Below are positions 32,049 to 40,667 of a stretch of DNA of 64,000 bases, piece after piece. The translations under genes were made by a program, and so were the position numbers. The notes under the pieces were generated by a model that worked only from the letters and a program-made list of their open reading frames with translations, had not been told where the DNA came from and did not search any database. Each line of letters starts with the position of its first letter. The stretch's first letter is position 1. The stretch comes from Kribbella voronezhensis (GTDB lineage: Bacteria; Actinomycetota; Actinomycetes; Propionibacteriales; Kribbellaceae), in assembly GCF_004365175.1 (NCBI RefSeq), contig NZ_SOCE01000001.1, positions 2,983,403 to 3,047,402 of the forward strand. Reading direction: 5' to 3'.

Positions 32049-33533
32049 TCATTTGACCGTGGGCCAGAGCTCGAGGAACTCCCGGTACGAACGCTCGCCG
32101 CGGTACTCCTCGGCGGCGTGCAGTCGCCCGAAGGTAAAGGCATTGCCGCCGGACAGGTGGACCTCGACAGCCAACTGGCGAAGCAATTCCCGGCCGACCA
32201 CGCTGTCCTGGTGGTCACCGAGGACCTCCTGGACCTGCTCGGCCCGGCCGGCCAACTCCGTGGCCTCCGAACCAAGCACCGGCTCGGCCGACTCCGCGGC
32301 GTACCGGAGTCGCTTGGCTGCCTTGCGTACTTCGTGCAGCTCGTGATCCCGCGCCACCGGATCCTCGGCGGACTCCATCCGGCGGACGGCCTTTCGCATC
32401 CGCTTCCAGTCGTGCTCAAGGATCGCTGGAAGCTGCTTGGCCGCCTTCCGCTCGTCGCCGGTCAGCGGTGGGTTCGCGATCAGCTCGTCCAGCGAATCGA
32501 GCAGGCGGAAGTACCGCGCACTCTCCAGCGCGGCCAGCGCATCGACCCGGGCTGCCTTGTAGACGGCCCGCAGGTGATCGTCGATCGCACCGGCGACGCG
32601 GCCCATCACCAGCTCGGCCGGCTGCTCCGCGACGACACCGGCCAGGTGCTCCCGCAGTACTTCGGCGTCGCGCGCCCCGCCGAGCTCCCCGGCGAGCCAT
32701 TTCAGCTCCGCCCGGATCGCGTCTCCGGCTTCGCGATCCACCACGGGGCGGTAGCTGGCCAGCGCCGACCGAAGGCGCCGGGTGGCGACGCGCATCTTGT
32801 GGATCGAGTCGGGCAGGTCCCGGCGGACTTCGGGATCGCGCAAGCGGATCGCCTCGACCTGCGCACCGGCGTACAGGCGGAAGAGGTCGGCGGTGAGCGG
32901 CTTCTTCGGCAACTCCCACTCGACCGGCTCCGGGATCCGCGAACCGAGCGCCCGGGCGAGTTTGCTCGGGCCCGCTGCCGGTGTCGCGCCGGCGTCGCGC
33001 AGCAGCGGCTCGGCGGCTTCGACCAGCTCGGGACCGCCGTTGACGAGCTCGAGTTCCCACTCCCGCCAGCGATCCGGCTCGGCCCCCTCGATCTCGGCGG
33101 TCACGTGGTCGTCGGCGAGTTCGGCGAGCACTTCGCCGTCGGCGTCCAGCAGCCGGTGCACGATCCGGTGGGTCCGCAGGATGACCACCGGAGCGAGTTC
33201 GCGGTCGCGGACGTGCACCCGGACTGTTCTGATCACCTGCAGCGGCACCTTCCGGACCGCGCGGCCGAGCGGATGACGGATCTCCAGCCGGCCGGCTTCG
33301 GAGCTGGGGAGCTTCACGTGCCAGCCGTCGTCCTCGCCGCCGGTGCGTCTGCGCAGGGTCACCTTGTTCGAGGCCAGAGCCAGGTCGGCCGTGTCGAAGT
33401 ACACCGCCTCCAGGTCGAGCTCGACCGGTTGGGCGACGCTCGCGACGCCGGGCAGCTCGTGCAGAGCCGGCAAGATCGCGTGCTCGTCGACGTCGTACTT
33501 GGTCTCGATCTCCAACTGCTCGGTCGCGGCCAT
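32049..33533 (-). CDS. CYTH and CHAD domain protein
   Basis: 494 aa. The N-terminal CYTH (triphosphate tunnel) domain has the ExExK-type motif EIETKYDV, YFDTADLALASNKVTLRRRT and further basic/acidic tunnel strands (WHVKLPSSEAGRLEIRHP). The C-terminal CHAD domain (about 215-490) is helical and Arg/His-rich (IHKMRVATRRLRSALASYRP, LHEVRKAAKRLRYAAESAEP). CHAD domains bind polyphosphate and CYTH domains act on triphosphates, so a role in polyphosphate or inorganic triphosphate handling is likely. ATG 33533 follows AGGGG. Confidence 0.93.
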   Translation of the reverse strand: MAATEQLEIETKYDVDEHAILPALHELPGVASVAQPVELDLEAVYFDTADLALASNKVTLRRRTGGEDDGWHVKLPSSEAGRLEIRHPLGRAVRKVPLQVIRTVRVHVRDRELAPVVILRTHRIVHRLLDADGEVLAELADDHVTAEIEGAEPDRWREWELELVNGGPELVEAAEPLLRDAGATPAAGPSKLARALGSRIPEPVEWELPKKPLTADLFRLYAGAQVEAIRLRDPEVRRDLPDSIHKMRVATRRLRSALASYRPVVDREAGDAIRAELKWLAGELGGARDAEVLREHLAGVVAEQPAELVMGRVAGAIDDHLRAVYKAARVDALAALESARYFRLLDSLDELIANPPLTGDERKAAKQLPAILEHDWKRMRKAVRRMESAEDPVARDHELHEVRKAAKRLRYAAESAEPVLGSEATELAGRAEQVQEVLGDHQDSVVGRELLRQLAVEVHLSGGNAFTFGRLHAAEEYRGERSYREFLELWPTVK

Positions 33534-33581
33534 AGTCCCCTGTCTACCAGCCCGGACCAATGCGCCCCACCCTGTCGCGCG

Positions 33582-33749
33582 TCACAGTTCGCGCCCGGCC
33601 GTCGCCTGCAGTTCGGCGATCACCCGCTCTGTGTCGCGATCCTGGACGTCAGAGCTGCCGGACGTGCGCGGACGGGGGTGTGGTTGTCGGCGGCGGTTGC
33701 GTTCGAGGGCAGCGACGACGATCGCGGAGATGAGGATCAGCCAGACCAC
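33582..33749 (-). CDS. 55-aa small membrane protein
   Basis: VVWLILISAIVVAALERNRR followed by a basic, Pro-rich and then acidic tail (DRDTERVIAELQATAGREL). One membrane helix at the N-terminus. GTG 33749 is preceded by GGGGGAG at seven bases, and the gene overlaps the methyltransferase 3' end by 13 bases, so it would be translationally coupled. Not a family I recognise; the ribosome binding site and codon use are the only support. Confidence 0.5.
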   Translation of the reverse strand: MVWLILISAIVVAALERNRRRQPHPRPRTSGSSDVQDRDTERVIAELQATAGREL

Positions 33750-34579
33750 GAGCCGGCTCCCCCGGTATCCGCGGCCTTGATTCCGACGGCTTTGAAGAAC
33801 GTGTAGTGGAACGTGCCGCCGGGTTCGGCCGCGCGTTCCAGGTCGCGAATCCCCTGCTCCCATTGGGCTTCTGTCCGTAGACCTCTGGTGAGGGAGCGTT
33901 CGCGGACCGACTCGACCATCGCGATGAAGGTCTTGCGGGTGAACCCGTCGACCAGGTGCGGCAGCGTCTCGTCGGCGTACACCGTGCGCGGGCGGGCACT
34001 GACCTCGTCGTACCCGGCCTCCGCCAGTAGCGGTTGCAGTCGTCGCCCGATCAGCGCGTCGCCACCCGCCTCGGCCTGGAGTTCGACCAGGCAATCGATC
34101 ACGCGTTGCGCCGCCGGACTGCGCGGGTGGAAGAACGCCGACTCGTGATCGCCTTCGATGACGGTGATCGACCCGCCCGGCCGTAGCAGTCGGCGCAAGC
34201 TCGCCAGTGCCTCGGCCGGTTGTGGCAGGTGCTCGAGCACGAAACAGACGAAGAGGTGGTCGAAGGTCTGGTCCTCGAAGGGCAGCGCCAGCAGATCGCC
34301 CTGCAGCCATTCGACGTGAGCTTGTGGAGCCGCCGCGGCGACTCGTGCTTTGGCATGCGCGAGCGATTCCTCGGAGATGTCGACGGCGGTGAGCCGGATG
34401 CCCGGACTCCTCGTCACCAGTTGCACGGTCTGCGCGCCGACGCCGCAGCCCACCTCCAGCACCTTGCTGCCCGGCTCGTACTGCGTATCGCCGTGCAGCA
34501 GGTCGGCCAAAGTACCCGCTTGGTCGGTCAGTCGGCATGTCTCGGCGGTCGTGTATCCGTGGACGTAATCGATTCCCAT
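33737..34579 (-). CDS. SAM-dependent methyltransferase
   Basis: 280 aa, class I fold. SAM motif I is VLEVGCGVGAQTV, motif II VDISEESL, the WLQGDLLALPF block (post II) and the motif III-like LRPGGSITVIEGD. The N-terminus (YVHGYTTAETCRLTDQAGTLADLLHGDTQY) and length match a group of small-molecule methyltransferases seen in many bacteria. The substrate is unknown. It is divergent from the MocR gene by 28 bases. Confidence 0.88.
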   Translation of the reverse strand: MGIDYVHGYTTAETCRLTDQAGTLADLLHGDTQYEPGSKVLEVGCGVGAQTVQLVTRSPGIRLTAVDISEESLAHAKARVAAAAPQAHVEWLQGDLLALPFEDQTFDHLFVCFVLEHLPQPAEALASLRRLLRPGGSITVIEGDHESAFFHPRSPAAQRVIDCLVELQAEAGGDALIGRRLQPLLAEAGYDEVSARPRTVYADETLPHLVDGFTRKTFIAMVESVRERSLTRGLRTEAQWEQGIRDLERAAEPGGTFHYTFFKAVGIKAADTGGAGSWSG

Positions 34580-34607
34580 AACTCCACTCTGGCGTCACAA
34601 TGGTCTA

Positions 34608-36317
34608 GTGAACAGGTCCATACCGGGTGCGATCAGTAGGTCCAAAAGCGGAGCCGACTTCCTGCAGTTGTCGCTCGGCGACGTCCCGGCGGGCGGGTTG
34701 GCCAACTGGCTGGCGTCGCAGCTCCGGGCTGCCATCTCCGACGGCCGCCTCCCGATCGGCAGCCGGCTACCGGCAACCCGGGTGCTGGCGGCCGAGCTGC
34801 GGGTCTCCCGAGGTGTCGTCACCGAGGCCTACCAGCGCCTCACCGAAGACGGCCACATCGCCGGCCGTGGCCGAGCCGGCACCACCGTCGTAGCCGCCCC
34901 ACTCGACGACACCACCACGTCGCCGGCAAACCCCGGCAATGGTCGCGCCAGGCCCGCGGGCGGCGCTGGGTTGGCGGCCGGCGGTGGATCGGCGGCGGCC
35001 GGCGGGTCGGCGCACGGCGCCGGGGCGGGGAGCGACGGCAGATCGGCGCACGGCGCCGGGGCGGGGAGCGACGGCAGGTCGACGCACGGCGCCGGGGCGG
35101 GGAGCGACGGAGGGTCGGCGCAGGCCAGCAGGGCCGGGAGCGACGGCGGGGCGGCGGATGGCGCCGGGGTGGCGGGGGCGGTGGTGGGTGAGCCGGGGCT
35201 GGATGTGTTCGATGTGATGCGGGCAGTGCCTGCTCGGCTCGATCTCACGCCGGGGGTGCCTGATCTGGCCGCTTTTCCGCGGGCGGCCTGGCTGAAGGCG
35301 GAGCGGGCCGTGCTGAACGACCTGGCCGCGGCCGAGTTCGGTTACGGCGAACCAGCCGGTACGCCGAGGCTGCGGCGGGCCGTTGCGACCTGGCTCGCGC
35401 GCAACCGTGGCATCAAGGCCGATCCGGACGACCTCATCATCGTCGCCGGCGTCGCCCAGGCGCTCGGCCTGATCGCCCAGGTCCTCAAGGACGAGGGGAC
35501 GACCGAGCTCGCGGTCGAGGATCCCGGGTCGCTCGGATCACGCCAGCACTTGCAGAACCACGGGATGCGGACGACGCCGATCCCGGTCGACTCCGACGGG
35601 CTCTGTGTCGATCAACTCCGCGCGACGGGAGCGCGCGTAGTACTGGCGACTCCTGCGCATCAGTTCCCGATGGGTGTCGTGCTTGGTGGGGAACGGCGGC
35701 GGCAGTTGATTCAGTGGGCAGCGGAGGGTGGGTTGATCGTCGAGGACGACTACGACGCGGAACACCGGTACGACCGGCCTCCGGTTCCCGCGTTGCACGC
35801 GATGCTCACCGACCGGGTGATCTACACAGGCAGCGTCTCGAAGCTGCTCGCGCCGTCGCTCCGCATCGGATGGATGCTGGCGCCGCCGCAGTACAAGGAG
35901 GCTCTGATCCGCGCCAAACGCCTTGCAGACCTGGGAAACGCGAGCCTGCCTCAACTGGTGCTCGCCCAGCTGATGGACTCAGGCGACCTGGAACGCCAGC
36001 TCCGCTACGTCCGCCGCCGTCACCGGCAACGCCGCGACGCCATCATCGATGCCATCGGCAACCACTTGCCCACGGCAACAGTCCACGGCGCCGCCGCCGG
36101 CCTGCACCTCACCATCACCTTCGACACCCCACTGGACGACGTCGCCCTCGCCAGCTCCGCCCTGGCCCTGGGTGTCAAAACCCAACCCCTCTCCTGGCAC
36201 GCCCAAACCCCCACCCCACCAGGCCTCGTCCTCGGCTACGCAGCCCGCACCCCCACCGACCTCACCGAAGCCATCACCACCCTCACCACCGCCCTCCACC
36301 AAACAACCACCAGCTGA
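34608..36317 (+). CDS. MocR/PdxR-type regulator with expanded repeat linker
   Basis: 569 aa. N-terminal GntR winged helix (AISDGRLPIGSRLPATRVLA, SRGVVTEAYQRLTEDGHIAG), then a Gly/Ala/Ser linker of about 100 residues with 12-residue repeats, then a fold-type I aminotransferase domain. The PLP lysine lies in YTGSVSKLLAPSLRIGW, the PLP-contact aspartate in VEDDYDAEHRY, and LATPAHQFPMGVVL is present. MocR proteins sense PLP or amino acids. The GTG at 34608 has no ribosome binding site, so the mRNA may be leaderless. The linker is much longer than usual. Confidence 0.9.
   Translation: MNRSIPGAISRSKSGADFLQLSLGDVPAGGLANWLASQLRAAISDGRLPIGSRLPATRVLAAELRVSRGVVTEAYQRLTEDGHIAGRGRAGTTVVAAPLDDTTTSPANPGNGRARPAGGAGLAAGGGSAAAGGSAHGAGAGSDGRSAHGAGAGSDGRSTHGAGAGSDGGSAQASRAGSDGGAADGAGVAGAVVGEPGLDVFDVMRAVPARLDLTPGVPDLAAFPRAAWLKAERAVLNDLAAAEFGYGEPAGTPRLRRAVATWLARNRGIKADPDDLIIVAGVAQALGLIAQVLKDEGTTELAVEDPGSLGSRQHLQNHGMRTTPIPVDSDGLCVDQLRATGARVVLATPAHQFPMGVVLGGERRRQLIQWAAEGGLIVEDDYDAEHRYDRPPVPALHAMLTDRVIYTGSVSKLLAPSLRIGWMLAPPQYKEALIRAKRLADLGNASLPQLVLAQLMDSGDLERQLRYVRRRHRQRRDAIIDAIGNHLPTATVHGAAAGLHLTITFDTPLDDVALASSALALGVKTQPLSWHAQTPTPPGLVLGYAARTPTDLTEAITTLTTALHQTTTS
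35007..35150. repeat. 36-bp in-frame tandem repeat in the MocR linker
   Basis: Four 36-bp units (35007-35042, 35043-35078, 35079-35114 and a degenerate 35115-35150), encoding SAHGAGAGSDGR-like dodecapeptides. Units 1 and 2 differ at one base. Confidence 0.93.
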
Positions 36318-37286
36318 TCAGCGGGTGTAGAGGCTGTTGATGGAGAGGGCGAAGGCGACCATGGTGTCGGGGTCGGGGTGGGCGATGCCGATCGGGATCA
36401 GGTCGACGAGTTTGCCGGTGCCGACGCGGATGGTGCCGCGGCCGGTGGTGGTGTCGACGTAGCCCTCGTCGCCGAGGGGGACGGACATCGAGGTGGGTGC
36501 TTTGCGGATCGGGACCATCGCCGCTTCGGCGTCCGTGACCCGGCGGGCGGTGGTGTAGAGGACGCCGGTCGCGGTGATCCAGCCGCAGACGGGGTCGCCG
36601 GCGGAAGTCTCGCTGTCGCGGCGGATGATCGCCGGGGCACCCATTACCTTGGCGGCCTTGGTGGTCCCCCGCTCGCACTCCGGGCGGGCGATCACCGGCG
36701 CAGGATCAGGCAACCCGGGCGCCTGCCGGACGGCTTCCTGCCCGAGTACGACGTACTTCGCCGGCGTCGCCGGAGGTCCGCTCACCTTCACAAGCCGCCC
36801 ACCGAGCAGGAAGACCACAAACCGGCTCGTCCCGAACCCACCCGAGCCCAGTGTCACCGGCTTGGCGGGTTCCGCTCGAGTCGCGGCGTACGCCTTCTGC
36901 GCCGCCGCCAGCTCCGTCTTGGTCGCCGGCAGAACGGACACGCCCATCCGCAGTACCGGACCGTTCGAGGCGGTGCTCAGCGCGAGCTGACACACGTCGT
37001 ACGTCGGCAGGCCGAAGTCGGCCGGGAGCTGCTTCGGCTGGATCTCCACCACCGGTACGCCGAGCGTCGTGCGCACCAGCGTCTGGTCGACCCGCGTGCA
37101 CAACGTGTCGGCCACCTTCGACGTCGCCGGATCACTCGGGGTGGGAGTCGGCGTCGGTGTGGGTGTCTCCGTCGTCGGGACCGAGACCAGCGGCGGCACG
37201 TTCGGCGCGTCCTCGTTCCCCGGCCCGCTGCAACCAGCAAGCAACGCGGCTACCCCAAGGAGCCCTACTACCGAACGCATGCGCAT
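36318..37286 (-). CDS. DUF3558-like secreted lipoprotein
   Basis: 322 aa. A signal peptide with a lipobox (LLGVAALLAGCSG; lipidated Cys) is followed by a Thr/Pro-rich linker and a domain with paired cysteines (DTLCTRVDQTL, TYDVCQLAL, RPECERG, DPVCGWIT). The two halves each look like a DUF3558 module. Start ATG 37286 or GTG 37298; the latter overlaps the stop of the PoxB-like gene as TAGTG. Function unknown; membrane-anchored, outside the cell. It abuts the convergent MocR stop. Confidence 0.8.
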   Translation of the reverse strand: MRMRSVVGLLGVAALLAGCSGPGNEDAPNVPPLVSVPTTETPTPTPTPTPSDPATSKVADTLCTRVDQTLVRTTLGVPVVEIQPKQLPADFGLPTYDVCQLALSTASNGPVLRMGVSVLPATKTELAAAQKAYAATRAEPAKPVTLGSGGFGTSRFVVFLLGGRLVKVSGPPATPAKYVVLGQEAVRQAPGLPDPAPVIARPECERGTTKAAKVMGAPAIIRRDSETSAGDPVCGWITATGVLYTTARRVTDAEAAMVPIRKAPTSMSVPLGDEGYVDTTTGRGTIRVGTGKLVDLIPIGIAHPDPDTMVAFALSINSLYTR

Positions 37287-37297
37287 GGTCACCCACA

Positions 37298-39022
37298 CTA
37301 CTCAAAGCTTTCGAGGAACTCCTTGCTCTTGGCGATCGCGAACCCCCAGCCCTGGCTCAGCGTCGGCGACGGCGGGACCGACACCTCGTCGGGGTTCGTC
37401 AGTACGTCGAGCAGCACCGGGCCCGGCATCGCGAAGGCGTCCCGCACGGCAGCGTCCACGTCACCCGGCTTCTCGACCCGGATGCCGGTCAACCCGATCG
37501 CGGTGGCCACTGCCGCGAAGTCGGGATTGGCGAGCTTCGTCCCGTACTCCGGCAGGCCGACCTGCTCCATCTCCAGCTTCACCATGCCGAGTCGGCCGTT
37601 GTCGAACACGACCAGCTTCACCGGCAATTCGTACGCGACGGCGGTGATCAGGTCGCCGAGCAGCATCGACAACCCGCCGTCCCCGCAGAACGCGACGACC
37701 TGACGACTCCGATCGGCCGCGGCGAGCCCGAGCGCCTGCGGCATCGCGTTCGCCATCGACCCGAGGTTGTACGAGCCGACCAGCCGCCGGCTTCCGCGCA
37801 TCCGCACGAAGCGGGACAACCACACCGTCGACATCCCGGTGTCCGTCGTGAACAGCGCGTCGTCGGCCGCATGCCGATCGACGGCAGCGGCCAGCAACTC
37901 CGGCCGGATCCGGCCGTCCGGGTTGTCGACCTTGCGGCGCAACAAACCCTTGGGCTTGCGGTCGAACGCAGGATCGGTGAACTGCTCCTGCCGCTTCCGC
38001 CACGCCTCGTACGCCGAACGCGCCTTGTCGAGGTGGTCCGTGTCCTTCTTCGCTGTCAGCAGGGGAAGCAATTGCGCGAGCGTAGGTTTCGCGTGCCCGA
38101 CGAGCCCGTGGTCGACGCCGACCCGCCGGCCGATGTGCTCGCCGCGCAGATCGAGCTGTACGACGGTCTTCCCGCCCGGCAGGAACTCGCGATAAGGGAA
38201 GTCCGTGCCGACCAGGAACAACACCTCACAACCATCGAAGGCCACCTTGCTCGCGTGGTTGCCGATCAGCCCCGATTGCCCGACCTCCTGCGGCAGATAC
38301 TCCTCGAACCCTTCCTTCGCCTTCAGCGTGAGCACGACCGGAGCCGCCAGCGTCGAGGCGAGCTCCTGTACTTCGGTCAGCGCCTCGCGCGCTCCGATGC
38401 CGACCAGCAGCGTCACCTTGGACGCCGCGTTCAGCACAGCCGCGACACCGGCCAACTCCTCGGCCGACGGAACCGTGTGCGAGGCGGGCTCGAGGAAACG
38501 CGGTACGGCGGTTCCGTGCGGCAACTCGAGACCACCGACATCACCGGGGATCGACAGTACGGCGACGCTTCGCTCGGCCAGCGCGGTGTTCACAGCCTGC
38601 TCGATCAACCCGGGTGCCTGCTCGGGTGTCATCACGGTCGCCCGGAAGACGGCGACGTCGGCGAACACGGCGTCGTTGTCGACCTCCTGGAAGAAGTCGC
38701 TGCCGATCTCCTCGCGCGGGACCTGGCCGCAGATCGCGAGGACGGGGACGCGCGACTTGGCCGCGTCGTACAGGCCGTTGAGCAGGTGGATCGCGCCGGG
38801 GCCGACGGTCCCCATGCAGACGCCGAGCTTGCCGGTCAGCGCTGCCTGGGCGCCGGCCGCGAACGCACCGGCCTCCTCGTGCCGGACGCCGATCCATTCG
38901 ATCCGGTCCTCGCGCCGGATCGCGTCCGTGACCGGGTTCAGGGCGTCACCGACGACGCCCCAGACAGAACGGACACCGTGCTCGGCCAGCGACTCGACGA
39001 GCAGTTCAGCGATGGTGGTCAT
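37298..39022 (-). CDS. poxB: thiamine-diphosphate enzyme, pyruvate dehydrogenase (quinone)/oxidase type
   Basis: 574 aa, in the acetohydroxyacid-synthase superfamily. N-terminal PYR domain with the catalytic Glu in RHEEAGAFAAGAQA, a central FAD-type domain, and a C-terminal TPP motif GDGGLSMLLGDLITAVAYEL followed by NGRLGMVKLE. The order and length fit PoxB (pyruvate to acetate + CO2, electrons to quinone) or pyruvate oxidase. Acetolactate synthase is less likely because GGLELPHGTAVPRFLE replaces the synthase signatures. It forms an apparent operon with the glutamate-synthase-like gene upstream (10-base gap) and the lipoprotein downstream. Confidence 0.85.
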   Translation of the reverse strand: MTTIAELLVESLAEHGVRSVWGVVGDALNPVTDAIRREDRIEWIGVRHEEAGAFAAGAQAALTGKLGVCMGTVGPGAIHLLNGLYDAAKSRVPVLAICGQVPREEIGSDFFQEVDNDAVFADVAVFRATVMTPEQAPGLIEQAVNTALAERSVAVLSIPGDVGGLELPHGTAVPRFLEPASHTVPSAEELAGVAAVLNAASKVTLLVGIGAREALTEVQELASTLAAPVVLTLKAKEGFEEYLPQEVGQSGLIGNHASKVAFDGCEVLFLVGTDFPYREFLPGGKTVVQLDLRGEHIGRRVGVDHGLVGHAKPTLAQLLPLLTAKKDTDHLDKARSAYEAWRKRQEQFTDPAFDRKPKGLLRRKVDNPDGRIRPELLAAAVDRHAADDALFTTDTGMSTVWLSRFVRMRGSRRLVGSYNLGSMANAMPQALGLAAADRSRQVVAFCGDGGLSMLLGDLITAVAYELPVKLVVFDNGRLGMVKLEMEQVGLPEYGTKLANPDFAAVATAIGLTGIRVEKPGDVDAAVRDAFAMPGPVLLDVLTNPDEVSVPPSPTLSQGWGFAIAKSKEFLESFE

Positions 39023-39032
39023 CTGCGGCTCC

Positions 39033-40622
39033 TCAGGGTTTGAACACGTCCGGGTCTGCCTGTACCCAATCCCGGGCCCAGTCCTCGGGCAGGTCGTGCG
39101 CGCTGCCCAGCAACTGGCCGGGGGCCAGGTGGTCGAAGAGCTCCGCGTAGCTCTCGGTGCGGGTGTGGTCGATCCGGCGGCGGAGCATCCGCGGTTCGAG
39201 CTGGTGCGGGCTGTCGAGGCCCATCGAGGCGATCACCTGCATCGCCTGCTGGACCGTCTCGCGCTGGTAGTTGGCGACCCGATCGGTCTTGTCCGCCACG
39301 TCGAGCGCGCGCATCCGGCGCGGGTCCTGGGTGGCGACCCCGACCGGACAGGTGTTCGTGTGGCAGGTCTGGGCCTGGATGCAGCCGGTCGCCATCATCA
39401 TCGCCCGGGCGGCGTTCGTGTAGTCCGCGCCTTGCAGGATCCGCTTGACGATGTCGACCCCGGTCGCCACCTTGCCGCTGGCCCCGACCTTGACCCGGTC
39501 GCGCAGCCCGGCTCCGACGAGCGCGTTGTGCACCGTCAGCAGGCCCTCGGTCAACGGCGTACCGATGTGGTCCTCGTACTCCTGCGGTGCCGCCCCGGTG
39601 CCGCCCTCAGCTCCGTCGACCACGATGAAGTCGGGCGTGATCCCCTCGGCCACCATCGCCTTGCAGATCGCCAGCACATCGGTGCGCGACCCCACGCACA
39701 GCTTGAAACCGGTCGGTTTGCCGTCGGCCAGCTCACGCATCCGGGCGATGAACAAGATCAGCTCGCGCGGCGTGGAGAACGCCTTGTGGTACGGCGGGGA
39801 GACGCACTTCTCCCCCTGCGGGACACCGCGGGCAGCCGCGATCTCGGCCGTCACCTTCGCACCCGGCAGAACTCCGCCGAGGCCCGGCTTCGCGCCCTGG
39901 CTGAGCTTCAGTGAGATCAGCTTGATCTGATCGTCGGCCACCTTGTCGCGGAACTGGTCCGGGTCGAAGTCGCCGTCCTTGGTCCGCGTGCCGAAGTACC
40001 CGCTGCCGATCTCCCAGACCAGGTCGCCACCTTGCCGGTGGTACGGGCTGATCCCGCCTTCACCGGTGTCGTGCGCGAACCCGCCCTTCGCGGCGCCCCG
40101 GTTGAGCGCCTGCAGCGCGTTGGCACTGAGCGCGCCGAAGCTCATCGCGGACACGTTCAGCAAGGCCATCTCGTACGGCGCGCGGCAGTCCGGGCCGCCG
40201 ATCCGGACCCTGGGGACCTCGGTGGCGACCGGCCGGGGTGCGGTCGAATGGACCAGGTACTCGTACCCGATCTCGTTCACGTCCCGCTCGGTGCCGAACG
40301 GCTGTTCCTCGTTGGTCCCCTTGGCCCGGGCGTAGATGGTCGAGCGGGTGTCCCGGTCGTACGGGCGGCCGTCGTAGTTGCGCTCTATGAAGTACTGCTG
40401 CAACTCCGGCCGGATCCCCTCCAGCAGGAACCGCATGTGCCCGATCACCGGGTAGTTCCGCAGGATCGAGTGCTGCTTCTGCACCAGGTCGTAGATGCCG
40501 AGGGCAACCAACGCGACCACGACCGCCAGCAGGAACCACCAGCCGGGTCCACCGATGACCGCGGCCATCAGTGTCACCGCGCCCAAGCCGATCAACGTCG
40601 CCAGGACGTAGAAGCGAACCAT
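39033..40622 (-). CDS. FMN-binding glutamate synthase-family protein
   Basis: 529 aa. Two N-terminal membrane helices (FYVLATLIGLGAVTLMAAVI and WWFLLAVVVALVALGIYDLV) are followed by a glutamate-synthase core: SAMSFGALSANALQALNRGA, GEGGISPYHRQGGDL, FIVVDGAEGGTGAAP, and the cluster cysteines in CIQAQTCHTNTCPVGVATQD. There is no glutaminase domain. Members of this family are not proven glutamate synthases. The membrane anchor and FMN/FeS core suggest an oxidoreductase linked to the membrane. Confidence 0.88.
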   Translation of the reverse strand: MVRFYVLATLIGLGAVTLMAAVIGGPGWWFLLAVVVALVALGIYDLVQKQHSILRNYPVIGHMRFLLEGIRPELQQYFIERNYDGRPYDRDTRSTIYARAKGTNEEQPFGTERDVNEIGYEYLVHSTAPRPVATEVPRVRIGGPDCRAPYEMALLNVSAMSFGALSANALQALNRGAAKGGFAHDTGEGGISPYHRQGGDLVWEIGSGYFGTRTKDGDFDPDQFRDKVADDQIKLISLKLSQGAKPGLGGVLPGAKVTAEIAAARGVPQGEKCVSPPYHKAFSTPRELILFIARMRELADGKPTGFKLCVGSRTDVLAICKAMVAEGITPDFIVVDGAEGGTGAAPQEYEDHIGTPLTEGLLTVHNALVGAGLRDRVKVGASGKVATGVDIVKRILQGADYTNAARAMMMATGCIQAQTCHTNTCPVGVATQDPRRMRALDVADKTDRVANYQRETVQQAMQVIASMGLDSPHQLEPRMLRRRIDHTRTESYAELFDHLAPGQLLGSAHDLPEDWARDWVQADPDVFKP

Positions 40623-40667
40623 GCCCCCGAAGCTACCTCGTCACCACAGCCGCGCCGCGGAGGTCAG

